NCBI RefSeq assembly: GCF_900188115.1
Contig: NZ_FZNW01000021.1
Location: forward strand, 36,717-100,716
Length of the DNA stretch: 64,000 bases
DNA from: Haloechinothrix alba
Lineage (GTDB): Bacteria > Actinomycetota > Actinomycetes > Mycobacteriales > Pseudonocardiaceae
Reading direction: 5' to 3'
The notes beneath the pieces were generated by a model that saw nothing but the letters and a program-made list of their open reading frames with translations, was not told where the DNA came from and ran no database searches. A program made the position numbers and the translations under genes. How positions within the stretch are numbered: position 1 is the stretch's first letter; each line of letters starts with the position of its first letter. This document shows, one piece after another, positions 9,569 through 17,927 of this stretch.

Positions 9569-9784
9569 ATGAGCACGCTCGTCGCTTTCGGACTGCTTGC
9601 GGGTGGCTTGCTCCTGCTCGGCCGGTGGGGCATGCGTAACGCCACCCGGCTCGCACCACAGTCGCTCCCGGAAAACGAGCGGCAGCGTCGCGCTCGCGTG
9701 ATGCGTCGCGGAAGTGTCGCCTGCTGGGTGGTGGCAGGGGCACTCCTCGCCGTGGGGTTCCACGCGTGGCTCGCGGGCGTGTGA
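9569..9784 (+). CDS. Small two-helix membrane protein, last gene of the mce operon
   Basis: A 71-residue protein with two hydrophobic segments (about residues 3-20 and 50-68) flanking a short basic cytoplasmic loop (NERQRRARVMRR). GGAGGAG lies immediately before the ATG and supports this short start. Function is unknown. Its position directly after the foldase and 50 bases ahead of an A/T-rich promoter island suggests it is the final gene of the mce unit. Confidence 0.65.
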   Translation: MSTLVAFGLLAGGLLLLGRWGMRNATRLAPQSLPENERQRRARVMRRGSVACWVVAGALLAVGFHAWLAGV

Positions 9785-9833
9785 GCTCGCAGCCGGCGGG
9801 CACCGACGAACCTCCTGGTTGCCTTCGGGTCGG

Positions 9834-9864
9834 GATATGTATAAAATTGAATAAATATTAAACG
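9834..9864. promoter_or_regulatory. A/T-rich island ahead of the FAD oxidoreductase operon
   Basis: About 30 nearly pure A/T bases (core TTGAATAAATATTAAAC) in GC-rich surroundings, 115 bases upstream of the ATG at 9978. The reverse strand reads TATTTATTCAAT, one of the best matches to the TATTC(A/T) core shared by several such islands in this window. Probably a promoter or operator; the role is inferred from position only. Confidence 0.5.
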
Positions 9865-9977
9865 CAAGTCTTGCGAGCCCACGGCCGGCGCGTCCCGCTG
9901 CGCACGGTCGCTACCTGGGGCGAGCACGCCGCGGGGTGGGTGCGCAGATCCGCCGGGTCCCGTAGAGGAGGTCGTCG

Positions 9978-11309
9978 ATGACGGTGGCTGTCATCGGCGC
10001 CGGTGTCGCCGGCGCCGCGGCGGCGCGAACGTTGCGGAGTCGCGGGGTGGACGCGCTCGTGCTGGAGGCTTCGGAGGCCGTCGGGGGGCGTACGCGCACG
10101 GTCGGCCTGGAGTACGGTGCCGCCGACTCCGGAGCCATCTTCCTCATGGGCTCCTACGATGCGACCTTCCGGTACCTCCGGGAAGCCGGACACGAGCACG
10201 AGTTGCGGCGATGGGAGGCCCGGGCCGCCGTGCTGGACGGCGACGGCGACCGCCACCCGGTCCGGTTCGACCGGCCGTGGACGTTCCTCCGGCTCCCGCA
10301 GCTCACCTGGCGCGACCGCCGGCGAGCGGTGCGGGCGATCGGCGCGCTGGCGATGCGGCGCGGCCCGGCGCCGTTCGACACCGACGAGCTGGCGGCGGTG
10401 GACGACGGGCGAACGCTTGCGGAATGGGCACGCGCCCGGTTCGGCGACCGCGTGTACGAGTACGTCGTCCGCCCGCTCATGGGGCCGCTGACCGGGGCCG
10501 ACCCCGAGACGATCTCCGCCGCGTTCACGATCGCGTTGCTGGGCCGGGTGCACCGTACACAGCTCTGGGTGCCGCCTGGTGGGCTGGGGCAGATCGCATC
10601 GTGGCTCCTCGACGGTGTCGACGTCCGCACGGCCACGCCGGTGCGAGCGCTGGAGTACACACCGGACGGCATGACGGTCCACACGCCCGGCGGGCCGTTC
10701 GATGTGCAGGGGGTCATCGTGGCCACGGATGTCCGGCAGGCCCGGGAGCTGCTCGACGGCGTGGTGGACAGCAGCGTGTGCGCGGCACTCGACGCCGTCG
10801 AGCCCGTTCCCGCCTACCACGTCCTGCTCGGGTACCACACGGACCCGTGGCCCGACGCCGGTCACGACCTCGTGGTCCAAGCGGGCCCTGGGCAACACCA
10901 CAACTACGGCGTGCTTCGCAACAGCCGTCGTGCCCCGTACTCCGTTCCGCCCGGCGGGCAGACCGTCAGCGTGTACTTCGATCGCACCCAGGCCCCCGAC
11001 AGCGACGAGGAACAGGTCGTGGCGCGGGCGCGCGCGGCGGTCGACCGCGCGTTCGGGTTCGCCGTTCCGGACTTCCACCGGGTGTTCGGCATGGACGTAG
11101 CGCTCATCGCTCCCACACCCGGGCATTACGAGGCCATGCGGGCTACGCGGGATGCGATGCCGAGCCGGATCCGGCTGGCAGGGGACTACCTGAGCCACTC
11201 CGGTATCGAGGCGGCGCTGCTCTCCGGTGAGCGCGCCGCACGCGATCTGCTGGCCGCGGGATGCGGCACCGCGCAGCACCGGGACGATCCCCGGGGACCG
11301 AGGTCATGA
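9978..11309 (+). CDS. FAD-dependent amine-oxidase/protoporphyrinogen-oxidase-like oxidoreductase
   Basis: A 443-residue flavoprotein. The dinucleotide-binding GxGxxG is GAGVAG at residues 7-12, followed by the EASEAVGGRTRT signature of the amine-oxidase/HemG/desaturase superfamily. The carboxy-terminal FAD-contact motif is RIRLAGDYLSHSGIEAA. The length fits a soluble monomeric flavin oxidase. GAGGAGG ahead of the ATG supports the start. It opens a four-gene unit with membrane proteins and oxidase-subunit relatives and overlaps the next gene (ATGA). The substrate cannot be inferred; a role in porphyrin metabolism is possible but unsupported by neighbours. Confidence 0.8.
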   Translation: MTVAVIGAGVAGAAAARTLRSRGVDALVLEASEAVGGRTRTVGLEYGAADSGAIFLMGSYDATFRYLREAGHEHELRRWEARAAVLDGDGDRHPVRFDRPWTFLRLPQLTWRDRRRAVRAIGALAMRRGPAPFDTDELAAVDDGRTLAEWARARFGDRVYEYVVRPLMGPLTGADPETISAAFTIALLGRVHRTQLWVPPGGLGQIASWLLDGVDVRTATPVRALEYTPDGMTVHTPGGPFDVQGVIVATDVRQARELLDGVVDSSVCAALDAVEPVPAYHVLLGYHTDPWPDAGHDLVVQAGPGQHHNYGVLRNSRRAPYSVPPGGQTVSVYFDRTQAPDSDEEQVVARARAAVDRAFGFAVPDFHRVFGMDVALIAPTPGHYEAMRATRDAMPSRIRLAGDYLSHSGIEAALLSGERAARDLLAAGCGTAQHRDDPRGPRS

Positions 11310-12031
11310 CACGGGAACTGACGGGTACCTCGCGGCGGGCATTGCTCGCGTGCGCCTGGTGCGGCCCGCTGACCGTCGTCGTCGCCTTCACCGGCTGGCT
11401 GATCGCCGGTGTGCTGCCGGTGCCGCTGGGCGCGAGCAGCACGGCCGGGGAGGTCGTGGACTTCTACTCCTCCGGAGCGCACGTGCCGATGGGGATCGCG
11501 CTGGCATCGATCGGGATCTCGCTGGTCATCCCCGTGATCGCCGCCATCACGTACGTTATGTGGCTCGGCGAGCCGGGCGCGCCAGTGTTGACGTCGATCC
11601 AGGCGGTGAGCGGGACTGCCACGACCGTGTTGCTCCTCGTGCCGATGCTGCTCATGGCGAGTGCCGGATTCCGCCCGGAGCGCCCGGCGGAACTGACGGT
11701 ACTGCTGAACGACACGGCGTGGCTGCTGTTCATCACACCCGTGGGGCCGTTCGTGATCCAGAACGTGGCGATCGCGACCGCGATCCTGTCGACCAGCACG
11801 ACGCCACTGCCGCGGTGGCTGGGCTTCCTGAACCTGTGGGTCGGGTTCACCTTCACCTTCGACGTGATCGCCTACGCCTTCCACGACGGACCGTTCGCCT
11901 GGCACGGCCTGTTGATCTTCTGGCTGGCACTGACCAGTTACGCGATCTGGCTCGTCGCGATGGGCCTGACGATCCGGCACGTGATTGTGGCCCGGGCCGC
12001 CGGTCGTGACCCGATCCCTGGGGTCGCGTGA
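11306..12031 (+). CDS. Polytopic membrane protein of unknown function
   Basis: A 241-residue protein with about six hydrophobic segments (first about residues 20-40, last about 205-227). The ATG overlaps the previous TGA (ATGA), and the stop overlaps the GTG of the oxidase-subunit-III-like gene, so it is tightly coupled on both sides. I do not recognise a named domain. It may be a membrane partner of the two oxidase-like subunits downstream. Confidence 0.75.
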   Translation: MTRELTGTSRRALLACAWCGPLTVVVAFTGWLIAGVLPVPLGASSTAGEVVDFYSSGAHVPMGIALASIGISLVIPVIAAITYVMWLGEPGAPVLTSIQAVSGTATTVLLLVPMLLMASAGFRPERPAELTVLLNDTAWLLFITPVGPFVIQNVAIATAILSTSTTPLPRWLGFLNLWVGFTFTFDVIAYAFHDGPFAWHGLLIFWLALTSYAIWLVAMGLTIRHVIVARAAGRDPIPGVA

Positions 12032-12630
12032 TGGTCGGCCACCTGGGCCGGCACGGGTCGATCGCGCGGTCCGCGGAACACGTCCCTGCAGAACGCGGCA
12101 TGTGGCTGTTCCTGCTCGCCGACATGACCGTGTTCGCGCTATTCTTCGGGGCCTATCTCTGGGAGTTCGGCTCCGCACGGGACGAGTTCACCGCCGACGC
12201 GGCCGCGCTGCCCGTACCGGTCGGTTTCGTGAACACGCTCGTGCTGCTGACGTCCTCCTTCCTCGTGGTGCGCGCGGTCGAGGCCCACCGGTCGGGTGCG
12301 TTCGACCGGGCCAGGCGGTTCCTCGGCGGCACGCTCGCGGGGGCCGGCACGTTCACCGGGCTCAAGCTCGTCGAGTACGCGCTGGAGATCGCAGCCGGGC
12401 ACGGGCTGACGACGTCGACATTCTTCATGTACTACTTCGTCATCACGGGCGTGCACCTGATGCACGTCGCCATCGGGACGACCCTGCTCGTGGCGTGGCA
12501 GCGTGCGCTGGCGCCCGGGAAGGCTCCGTACGGCCCTCGCTGGGCCGAAGGCGTGGCAGGCTACTGGCACATGGTCGACCTGCTCTGGCTGATCATCTTC
12601 TCGCTCCTCTACATCGGGAGCTACGCATGA
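12028..12630 (+). CDS. Cytochrome c oxidase subunit III-family protein (NorE/CtaE-like)
   Basis: A 200-residue protein with about five membrane helices. The start of the first helix (ERGMWLFLLADMTVFALFFG) and the end motif GYWHMVDLLWLIIFSLLYI are characteristic of heme-copper oxidase subunit III and the NorE family. A GTG at 12028 overlaps the previous stop, with an in-frame ATG at 12031 as alternative. No subunit I or II is present in the window, so this is either an accessory of an oxidase or NO reductase encoded elsewhere, or a repurposed membrane protein. Confidence 0.85.
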   Translation: MMVGHLGRHGSIARSAEHVPAERGMWLFLLADMTVFALFFGAYLWEFGSARDEFTADAAALPVPVGFVNTLVLLTSSFLVVRAVEAHRSGAFDRARRFLGGTLAGAGTFTGLKLVEYALEIAAGHGLTTSTFFMYYFVITGVHLMHVAIGTTLLVAWQRALAPGKAPYGPRWAEGVAGYWHMVDLLWLIIFSLLYIGSYA

Positions 12631-12893
12631 CCAAACCGCACAGCAGACCGAGGAACGTCTATATCGGACTCGTGGTCGTCACGGTGATCTCGCTTGCGGT
12701 GGCATGCGGCGCCGCGCACGGCCTGCTGACCGCACGGGTCGCCGCTACGACCGCGACGGTTCTCGCGTTCGCCAAGGCCCGCTTCGTCGTGCTCGACTTC
12801 ATGGAGCTGCGGCACGCCGCGCGCGTACGGTCGTACTTCGATGCGTGGCTGGCCGTGGTGTGCCTCGGCTGCGCCGTGCTGCTGCTGCGCTAG
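12627..12893 (+). CDS. Cytochrome c oxidase subunit IV-like small membrane protein
   Basis: An 88-residue protein with about three membrane segments. The segment AFAKARFVVLDFMELRHA matches the core pattern of the prokaryotic subunit IV family (COX4_pro), in which a phenylalanine/methionine-rich helix ends in LR. The ATG overlaps the subunit-III-like stop (ATGA). It ends two bases before the convergent gene at 12896. It pairs with the upstream NorE-like gene as a III/IV module without a catalytic subunit nearby. Confidence 0.75.
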   Translation: MTKPHSRPRNVYIGLVVVTVISLAVACGAAHGLLTARVAATTATVLAFAKARFVVLDFMELRHAARVRSYFDAWLAVVCLGCAVLLLR

Positions 12894-12895
12894 CC

Positions 12896-13870
12896 TCAGA
12901 CCTCGAGGCCGACGGGGCGGCCGTCGACGATCTGGTCGAGATACTCGCTCATGCCGTACAGCTCGCGGCCGTCGTGGAGCGTCCAGCTCATCAGGCTCTC
13001 CACGATCCGCGTCATGCTCACCTTGCCGGTCGTGTCGTCGGTCGGCCGGTGCCGCAGCGGAACTGTGGCCCGTGCCCGGCCGTGCAGCTTCCACTCGCGG
13101 GCGTCGGAACGCAGCACCACATCGACCTCGACCTGCTCGTCGCGGTCGTCCCGGACGGTACCGAGATCGATCGCCGTCACGCGGTGCTGGACACGACCGT
13201 CCCAGACGAACCCGCCACGGATTGCCGAGCCGTCCTGCCTGCCGAACCAGGCACCCATGAAGCCGAACCCGTCGGTGCAGCCGTGGACCCAGCGGTAGAA
13301 CCAGGGCGCCTGCCAGCTGCGCGGTCCCCACGTGTGGTCGCGCAGTCCGTGGCCGTGGATGGTTGTCGTGTCGCCCGCGAGCCGGATCCGCCCGTCCACG
13401 GCGATCGGCTGCTCGTAGTGGTTCGGCACGAACGAGACGTCGTCGGCGTCGAAGCTGTGCTCGGACTCCGGCGCGATCGCGTAGACCGACAGTGCGAGCG
13501 AGCAGTCGCGCACCGGGCTCCCGCCGAGCGCGGCACGGGGATCGGTCATCATGGCCGGGTCGTCGACGACGGTGACGTTCCCGTCGAAGGCGAGTTCGAG
13601 ATGTCGCATCGGCTCGCGCACCTCGACGCGCATCCCCGCTGCGTCGAGGCGGTCGTTCGACGTAACCCGGGGCTGTTCGTAGGCGAAGCCGAGGCGCCCG
13701 TCGGGCAGGTAGAGGCAGACGGTCACCTCACCGTGGCCCTCGTTCGGCCGGTTGCCGATCCGCAGGAACCCGCCAAGGCGAGCGCGCGGGTCGTAGAAGT
13801 GGAAGTACATCGACTCGCTGAATGCGGGATCGGCTCCCGGAGTGTGCAGGTAATCGTCGTCCGGCGTCAT
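12896..13870 (-). CDS. DUF7064/DUF7065-like (lipocalin/AttH-fold) protein
   Basis: A 324-residue protein of beta-rich character. The central motif RDHTWGPRSW and the later FGFMGAWFGRQDG are typical of a family found next to aminoglycoside-phosphotransferase-like and CoA-degradation genes in actinobacteria; the biochemical role is unknown. It lies 39 bases downstream of the phosphotransferase gene on the same strand, a common pairing. The fold assignment (lipocalin-like, ligand-binding) is inference. Confidence 0.7.
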   Translation of the reverse strand: MTPDDDYLHTPGADPAFSESMYFHFYDPRARLGGFLRIGNRPNEGHGEVTVCLYLPDGRLGFAYEQPRVTSNDRLDAAGMRVEVREPMRHLELAFDGNVTVVDDPAMMTDPRAALGGSPVRDCSLALSVYAIAPESEHSFDADDVSFVPNHYEQPIAVDGRIRLAGDTTTIHGHGLRDHTWGPRSWQAPWFYRWVHGCTDGFGFMGAWFGRQDGSAIRGGFVWDGRVQHRVTAIDLGTVRDDRDEQVEVDVVLRSDAREWKLHGRARATVPLRHRPTDDTTGKVSMTRIVESLMSWTLHDGRELYGMSEYLDQIVDGRPVGLEV

Positions 13871-13909
13871 GGTGAGCTCCTTACTCGTGCTGGCGGCCGG
13901 CCATCACGT

Positions 13910-14944
13910 TCACGGCGTGCGGTACTGGCGAGCGAGATCGAGGGCCTCGTGCAGCAGGTATCGGATCGTGTCCTCCAGCGTGACCAGGTCGGGCGCTCCG
14001 TGCTCACCGAGCTCGCCGGACCGGCGCCGCACCAGCACACCCTGCAGGAGCGTGGCGGCCTTCCAGTGGGTGAATGCCCGGTAGTAGTCGAGCGCATCCG
14101 CGTCGAGGCCGGTACGGCCGGCATACTCTGCGACGATATCCGCGCGGTGCGCGAACCCTCCTGCTCGCGTCGGGCTCGGCACCGCGATGGCCGGGTCTTC
14201 CGGTGCCCGCCAGTCGTCGACGAGCCAGGCCAGGTCCGCGATGGGGTCACCGAGCGTGCACAGCTCCCAGTCGAGCACCGCCGTGATGCGGCCGCGATCC
14301 ACGAGCACGTTCGCCAGCCGGTAGTCGCCGTGGACCAGGGTCACACGCTGCGGGCGTGGAGCACGGTTCTCGAGGCGATCGAGGCACCGCCGCCACAAGC
14401 CGTCGGCATCGGAGTGCCAGCCCCAGTCCCGCCAGTTGCGGCTCATGCGGCGGATCTGGCGGGCTACGTACCCGTCGTGCGGGGCCAGCTCCGCCAGCCC
14501 GACAGTGCCGGGGTCTGTCTCGTGCAGCGCGGCGAGTGTCGCGATCACGTTGGTCCCGAGCTCCGCCCGCTCGGAGACCGGCAGCCGCGCTGCGTCGCGC
14601 TCGTCGGAGAGCACGGCTCCGGGCGCCCGTTCGGTGACGGCGAACGGTCCGTCGATCCCGGCCTCGCCGGCACCGGTCGCCACGACGGCCGGAACCGGAA
14701 CCGCCGTTGTCGCGAGCGCGCGCAGGATGCGCGCCTCGCGGAGCACTCCGTGCTCGCCGCCGTCCTCGTCGCTGCGCGGCGGGCGGCGGAGGACCCACTC
14801 CCGGCTCTCGGCATCTCGCAACAGGAAGGTGAGGTTGGACTGGCCGGAACCGATCCGGTACGACACGACCGGGGCCGTCAGTGCCGGTACGCGCGCACCG
14901 AGCCACGCGGCCAGCTGCCCGTGGCCGTCGGCGTACGCGGTCAT
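13910..14944 (-). CDS. Phosphotransferase family protein (APH/ACAD10-11 N-terminal type)
   Basis: A 344-residue kinase-fold protein. The catalytic loop is HGDYRLANVL and the metal-binding segment LDWELCTLGDPIADL, both intact. ACAD10/11-type relatives phosphorylate 4-hydroxyacyl-CoA in the breakdown of hydroxy acids, which would suit a catabolic neighbourhood, but the substrate is not shown. The ATG at 14944 is supported by GGAGCACAC just upstream. A second phosphotransferase of a different subfamily lies at 27936. Confidence 0.82.
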   Translation of the reverse strand: MTAYADGHGQLAAWLGARVPALTAPVVSYRIGSGQSNLTFLLRDAESREWVLRRPPRSDEDGGEHGVLREARILRALATTAVPVPAVVATGAGEAGIDGPFAVTERAPGAVLSDERDAARLPVSERAELGTNVIATLAALHETDPGTVGLAELAPHDGYVARQIRRMSRNWRDWGWHSDADGLWRRCLDRLENRAPRPQRVTLVHGDYRLANVLVDRGRITAVLDWELCTLGDPIADLAWLVDDWRAPEDPAIAVPSPTRAGGFAHRADIVAEYAGRTGLDADALDYYRAFTHWKAATLLQGVLVRRRSGELGEHGAPDLVTLEDTIRYLLHEALDLARQYRTP

Positions 14945-15123
14945 GTGTGCTCCAGAGGCAGCTTCCGTGGCGTTCGATGTCTACCCGATCGTGGCCGGGT
15001 TCGCTGTTCGCCCCGCACGACCCGGCGATGCTCAGAGCCCTGATTTTCAGGCCCTTCGCTCTGATGGTGGGTTTGGCGTGTCGCCTCGATCAAGAACATG
15101 GGAGGGGGCATTCATGATCGTTT

Positions 15124-15958
15124 GTGAAGACAGACCCGGATATCCTCCTGACGGCACTGTCCGTTCTGATCGACAACCACGTGATCCCGGCCCAGCAACG
15201 ATGGCCGGGGCGCCGGGAGAAGCTCTCCGACGCCGAGCTGGTGTGCTTGGCGTTGGCGCAGGTGCTGCTCGGGGGCGCGTAGCGAGCATCATTGGCTGCG
15301 GATGTGCTACGCACGGCTGGGGCACCTGTTCCCGTGCCTGCTCAAGCGGCCCGGCTACCACAAGCGGGTCAAGGCCGCGGCCCCGCTGATCTGCGAGACC
15401 ATGCTGCACCTGGCCACCGTGTGCCCGTCCTGGAGCGAGGATCTGCGGCTGATCGACGGCACTGCGGTGCCTTGCGGCAGCTCGCGTGAGACGATGCGGC
15501 GTTCCGAGCTGGCAGGCTGGACCGGCTATGGCTGATGCGCGGCCCACTCGCGCTACTTCTGGGGCCTCAAGCTGTACGTGATCACCGCCGCCGAGGGCAT
15601 GCCGGTAACGTGGTGTCTGGCCGACGCCAAGCTGGGCGAACGCGAGGGCGCCGGGGAACTGTTCGGCCACGCCCTCGACACCGGTGCCCTGCGCGAGGGG
15701 ATGGTCGTGCTCGCCGACAAGGGCTTGTCGGCCAAGCCGCTGGAGCGCTACTGCGCCGACCAACTCGGCGTCCTGTTCGTGCGGCCGGACCGCAACGACG
15801 TGGGTAAGATTCCCCCAGGCTACCCGACCCTGGCACGGATGGGGTCGTGCAGTCACACGGCCCCATCCCGCGTGTGCACCATTTTCCCAGGTCACACCCC
15901 GAACTCCCGAACTCGTGTGCTCATGGTCTCCGGAAGTCCGCTCAGCGGACCGAAGTAG
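15124..15958 (+). pseudogene. Broken IS982-family transposase
   Basis: Three segments together resemble an IS982 transposase. An amino-terminal part begins at GTG 15124 (KLSDAELVCLALAQVLLG) and closes at TAG 15280. After a frameshift near 15275, HLFPCLLKRPGYHKRVKAAA continues in another frame. There a TGA at 15533-15535 replaces the codon expected for Tyr in the usual GWAGYGYCASHSRYFWGL-type stretch, after which SRYFWGLKLYVITAAEGMP resumes. Homology stops after FVRPDRNDVGK near 15810; the true carboxy end is missing. The element is inactive. I could not identify clear terminal inverted repeats. Confidence 0.8.
15837..15868. repeat. 12-bp hairpin at the 3' break of the IS remnant
   Basis: GGATGGGGTCGT (15837-15848) pairs with ACGGCCCCATCC (15857-15868) across an 8-base loop with one G-U pair. 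It sits where transposase homology ends. No T-run follows, so an intrinsic terminator is uncertain; it may be part of an element end. Confidence 0.4.
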
Positions 15959-15986
15959 TGGCTTCTGCATAGCTGTGATTTGGTTT

Positions 15987-16964
15987 TCAGCTAGGGAGTG
16001 CCGTGCTTTCGGGGAAGAAGGCTGACTTGTGCTCCTCGATCCAGTCGCGGAGCGTGCGCGGTTCGCGTCCGAGCAGATGCTGCAGGACGTCGGTGACGAT
16101 GAACAGCGGCTCTTCTTTCTGCTCGTTCAGACAGAACTCCACGAAATAGTCGGTTGCGCCGGGGCCGAAGTGCATGTTGACGACCTCTTCGACGTCGTCC
16201 TTGAATGCCTGCGGGTCGTCCTCGTAGGTGATCTCGACGCCGAGTACCTCGGTGAGCATCGTCGCGACCTCTGAGAATCTGATCCGTTCCGTGCCGGTGA
16301 CATGGTGCATGTATCCGTCGTGCTCGCGGTCGTGTGGCTCGAGTAGCAATCGCGCGGCCGCCTCGCCGAGGTCGCGGGTGTCCACGAACGTTGTACTCCG
16401 GTCGAACGGCGCCGAGAGGACTCGCCGGTTCAGGAGGGGAAGCAGCCAGACAGTGAGTAGGTCGTCCATGAAGTAGGCGAACGAGTTCAGGAAGCTGACC
16501 GGCAGGCCCGACGCGTTCAACACGGCCCGCGCCTGCTGGTACTGCAACGCTGGCCCTGGATACTCACGGAGCGAAGGCCGGAGTTCGTTGGCGTTGTTGA
16601 TTCCGATCGTCACGCCGGTGAGCTTGACCAGGTGCGGTTGCGTACCTGCAGCATGCGCCGCGGCGCAAACGTTGATCATGGCGCGCTGCTCGTCGATCCT
16701 GAAGTCGGGCGTGATGAGGAACGCCGCGTCGACCCCGTCGAACGCGGCGACCAGGCTCTGGAGGTCCATGTAGTCGGCCTGCACGATCTCCGCCGACGGG
16801 TACCTCGCCTTCAGCTCACCGGCCTTGTCTACGGAACTGGTGGCTACCCTGAGTGCCACGTTACGATTGCTGCCGGCGATGGCGTCGGCAGCGAAGGCAC
16901 CAACATGACCACTGGCGCCGAATACGAGCACACGGTGGGGGGCGGGACGGGCATTAGCGCTCAT
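15987..16964 (-). CDS. NmrA-like NAD(P)-binding family protein
   Basis: A 325-residue atypical short-chain-dehydrogenase-fold protein with the NmrA glycine motif GASGHVGAF near the amino terminus (residues 15-23). The middle contains TFVDTRDLGEAAARLLLEP, as in NmrA/NAD(P)H-binding oxidoreductases or redox sensors. The frame is open to 17024, but ATG 16964 (SANARPAPHRVLVFG) fits the family length. The ribosome site is weak. It lies inside a zone of broken genes and begins at the ragged end of a permease remnant, so it probably arrived or was exposed by rearrangement. Reaction and substrate are unknown. Confidence 0.75.
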   Translation of the reverse strand: MSANARPAPHRVLVFGASGHVGAFAADAIAGSNRNVALRVATSSVDKAGELKARYPSAEIVQADYMDLQSLVAAFDGVDAAFLITPDFRIDEQRAMINVCAAAHAAGTQPHLVKLTGVTIGINNANELRPSLREYPGPALQYQQARAVLNASGLPVSFLNSFAYFMDDLLTVWLLPLLNRRVLSAPFDRSTTFVDTRDLGEAAARLLLEPHDREHDGYMHHVTGTERIRFSEVATMLTEVLGVEITYEDDPQAFKDDVEEVVNMHFGPGATDYFVEFCLNEQKEEPLFIVTDVLQHLLGREPRTLRDWIEEHKSAFFPESTALPS

Positions 16965-17298
16965 CGGGGCACACTCTCTCTCGGTCGTGGTGTCGGAGGA
17001 TTCGAAGGCCGACCGTAGGGCCACGGTCGGGACCGGACAAGGACAAAGCGTGGGTGGTCGAGACGATCAAGGGGAACCAGCACAGCTTGAGCGTCAGAAA
17101 GAGCTGATCGTGCACCCTGTCCCAGTAACCGATGGGATGGCGCGCCGCCGACCACACGGTCTTGGCGCTGAAGGTCGCCATCACACCGGCCTCGACGAGC
17201 GGCACGGCGATCATGCGGAGCCGCTGGCTCGCGCGCTGGCGCTCAGGAGACAGCGCCCGCTCGTTGGCGCGCTTCTCCCCGACCTCAGGGGACGACAT
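16954..17298 (-). pseudogene. Truncated YrbE/MlaE-type permease of an mce system (N-terminal remnant)
   Basis: From ATG 17298 the protein reads about 85 residues that look like the start of an actinobacterial YrbE permease: PLVEAGVMATFSAKTVWSA, then ARHPIGYWDRVHDQLF and LTLKLCWFPLIVSTT. Homology ends abruptly after STT, where the first membrane helix should continue, and the frame runs into the NmrA start region. Complete family members have about 250-280 residues. It therefore looks like the head of a lost mce operon. A CACGTG-containing palindrome (17379-17408) and an A/T-rich island (17432-17457) still sit upstream of it. The family call is from remembered motifs. Confidence 0.65.
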
Positions 17299-17378
17299 GA
17301 TACGGGCTCTCCCACTCGCTGCGCACCGTTCACCGCTCCATTCCTGGTCATCGCCAATTCTGCGCCGGACGCAAGCGA

Positions 17379-17408
17379 GGCACGTGGCGCCCCGTCGCGC
17401 CACGTGCC
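17379..17408. promoter_or_regulatory. Perfect 11-bp inverted repeat, probable operator
   Basis: GGCACGTGGCG (17379-17389) and CGCCACGTGCC (17398-17408) form a perfect inverted repeat with an 8-base spacer. It lies between the A/T island at 17432 and the permease remnant's ATG at 17298, where an operator for the lost minus-strand operon would be expected. Spacing suits a dimeric regulator. Confidence 0.5.
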
Positions 17409-17431
17409 ACACTGGATCGCGCTTGAGGTTG

Positions 17432-17457
17432 CTTAATTTAACATATCATAAATGATG
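17432..17457. promoter_or_regulatory. A/T-rich island upstream of the permease remnant
   Basis: TTAATTTAACATATCATAAA and flanking bases form a sharp A/T patch about 135 bases upstream (minus strand) of the remnant's start. It contains the near-palindrome ATCATaaATGAT. Position matches the other islands that head operons here. Confidence 0.45.
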
Positions 17458-17559
17458 GCACAACCTCGTCAAGGTCGGGTGACGCACGGGCCGGCAACTC
17501 GCCCACAGTTCAGTCCAGAGGTGAGTGCAACCGGAGGCGCGCACTCCTCTCTTGTCCGC

Positions 17560-17596
17560 TTAAAGATTAAAATTTACTTTCGATATTATATTCTCG
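17560..17596. promoter_or_regulatory. A/T-rich island between broken genes
   Basis: TTAAAGATTAAAATTTACTT and ATATTATATTCTCGAG lie between the permease remnant and the TetR fragment. ATTATATTCT is shared exactly with the island at 47676 and with the reverse strand of the one at 19508. The gene it once served is not evident. Together with 17379-17457 this accounts for the geneless stretch 17299-17660. Confidence 0.4.
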
Positions 17597-17660
17597 AGGG
17601 AACAGTTCTCTTCGACCTGCGGGCCATCAGGGCACGTAGTACCCGCACGTCGGCCCGGCG

Positions 17661-17927
17661 TCACGCCAAGTCGTTGAAGCGGCTGGCGAGCGTCGCCAGC
17701 GCGGCGTCGAGGATGTCGGTCAGCTCCGCGTCGCTATGGGTAAGCCAGTGCTCGTATGCGGCGATGCAGACGCCGAGAGCCGTGTGGCTGGTGGTGCGCG
17801 GGATGAGCGCGTCGGTGTCGAGGGCGAGCCGGCCGGCGACGACGGCGCGCACCGCGGCCATGATCGGCTGCTCGACGGGGCACCGTGCGAGCTGTTCCCG
17901 CATGGTGTCGAGTTGCTCGGTGAAGCT
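17661..17927 (-). pseudogene. TetR-family regulator, C-terminal fragment
   Basis: About 88 residues beginning SFTEQLDTMREQLARCP and ending AALATLASRFNDLA resemble the carboxy-terminal ligand-binding helices of TetR/AcrR regulators (TALGVCIAAYEHWLTH is typical). No helix-turn-helix precedes it: the frame upstream turns into unrelated sequence (GWASRPDRHRFRPLEPP) and hits a stop at 18012. The DNA-binding half has therefore been lost and the product cannot act as a repressor. Confidence 0.6.
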
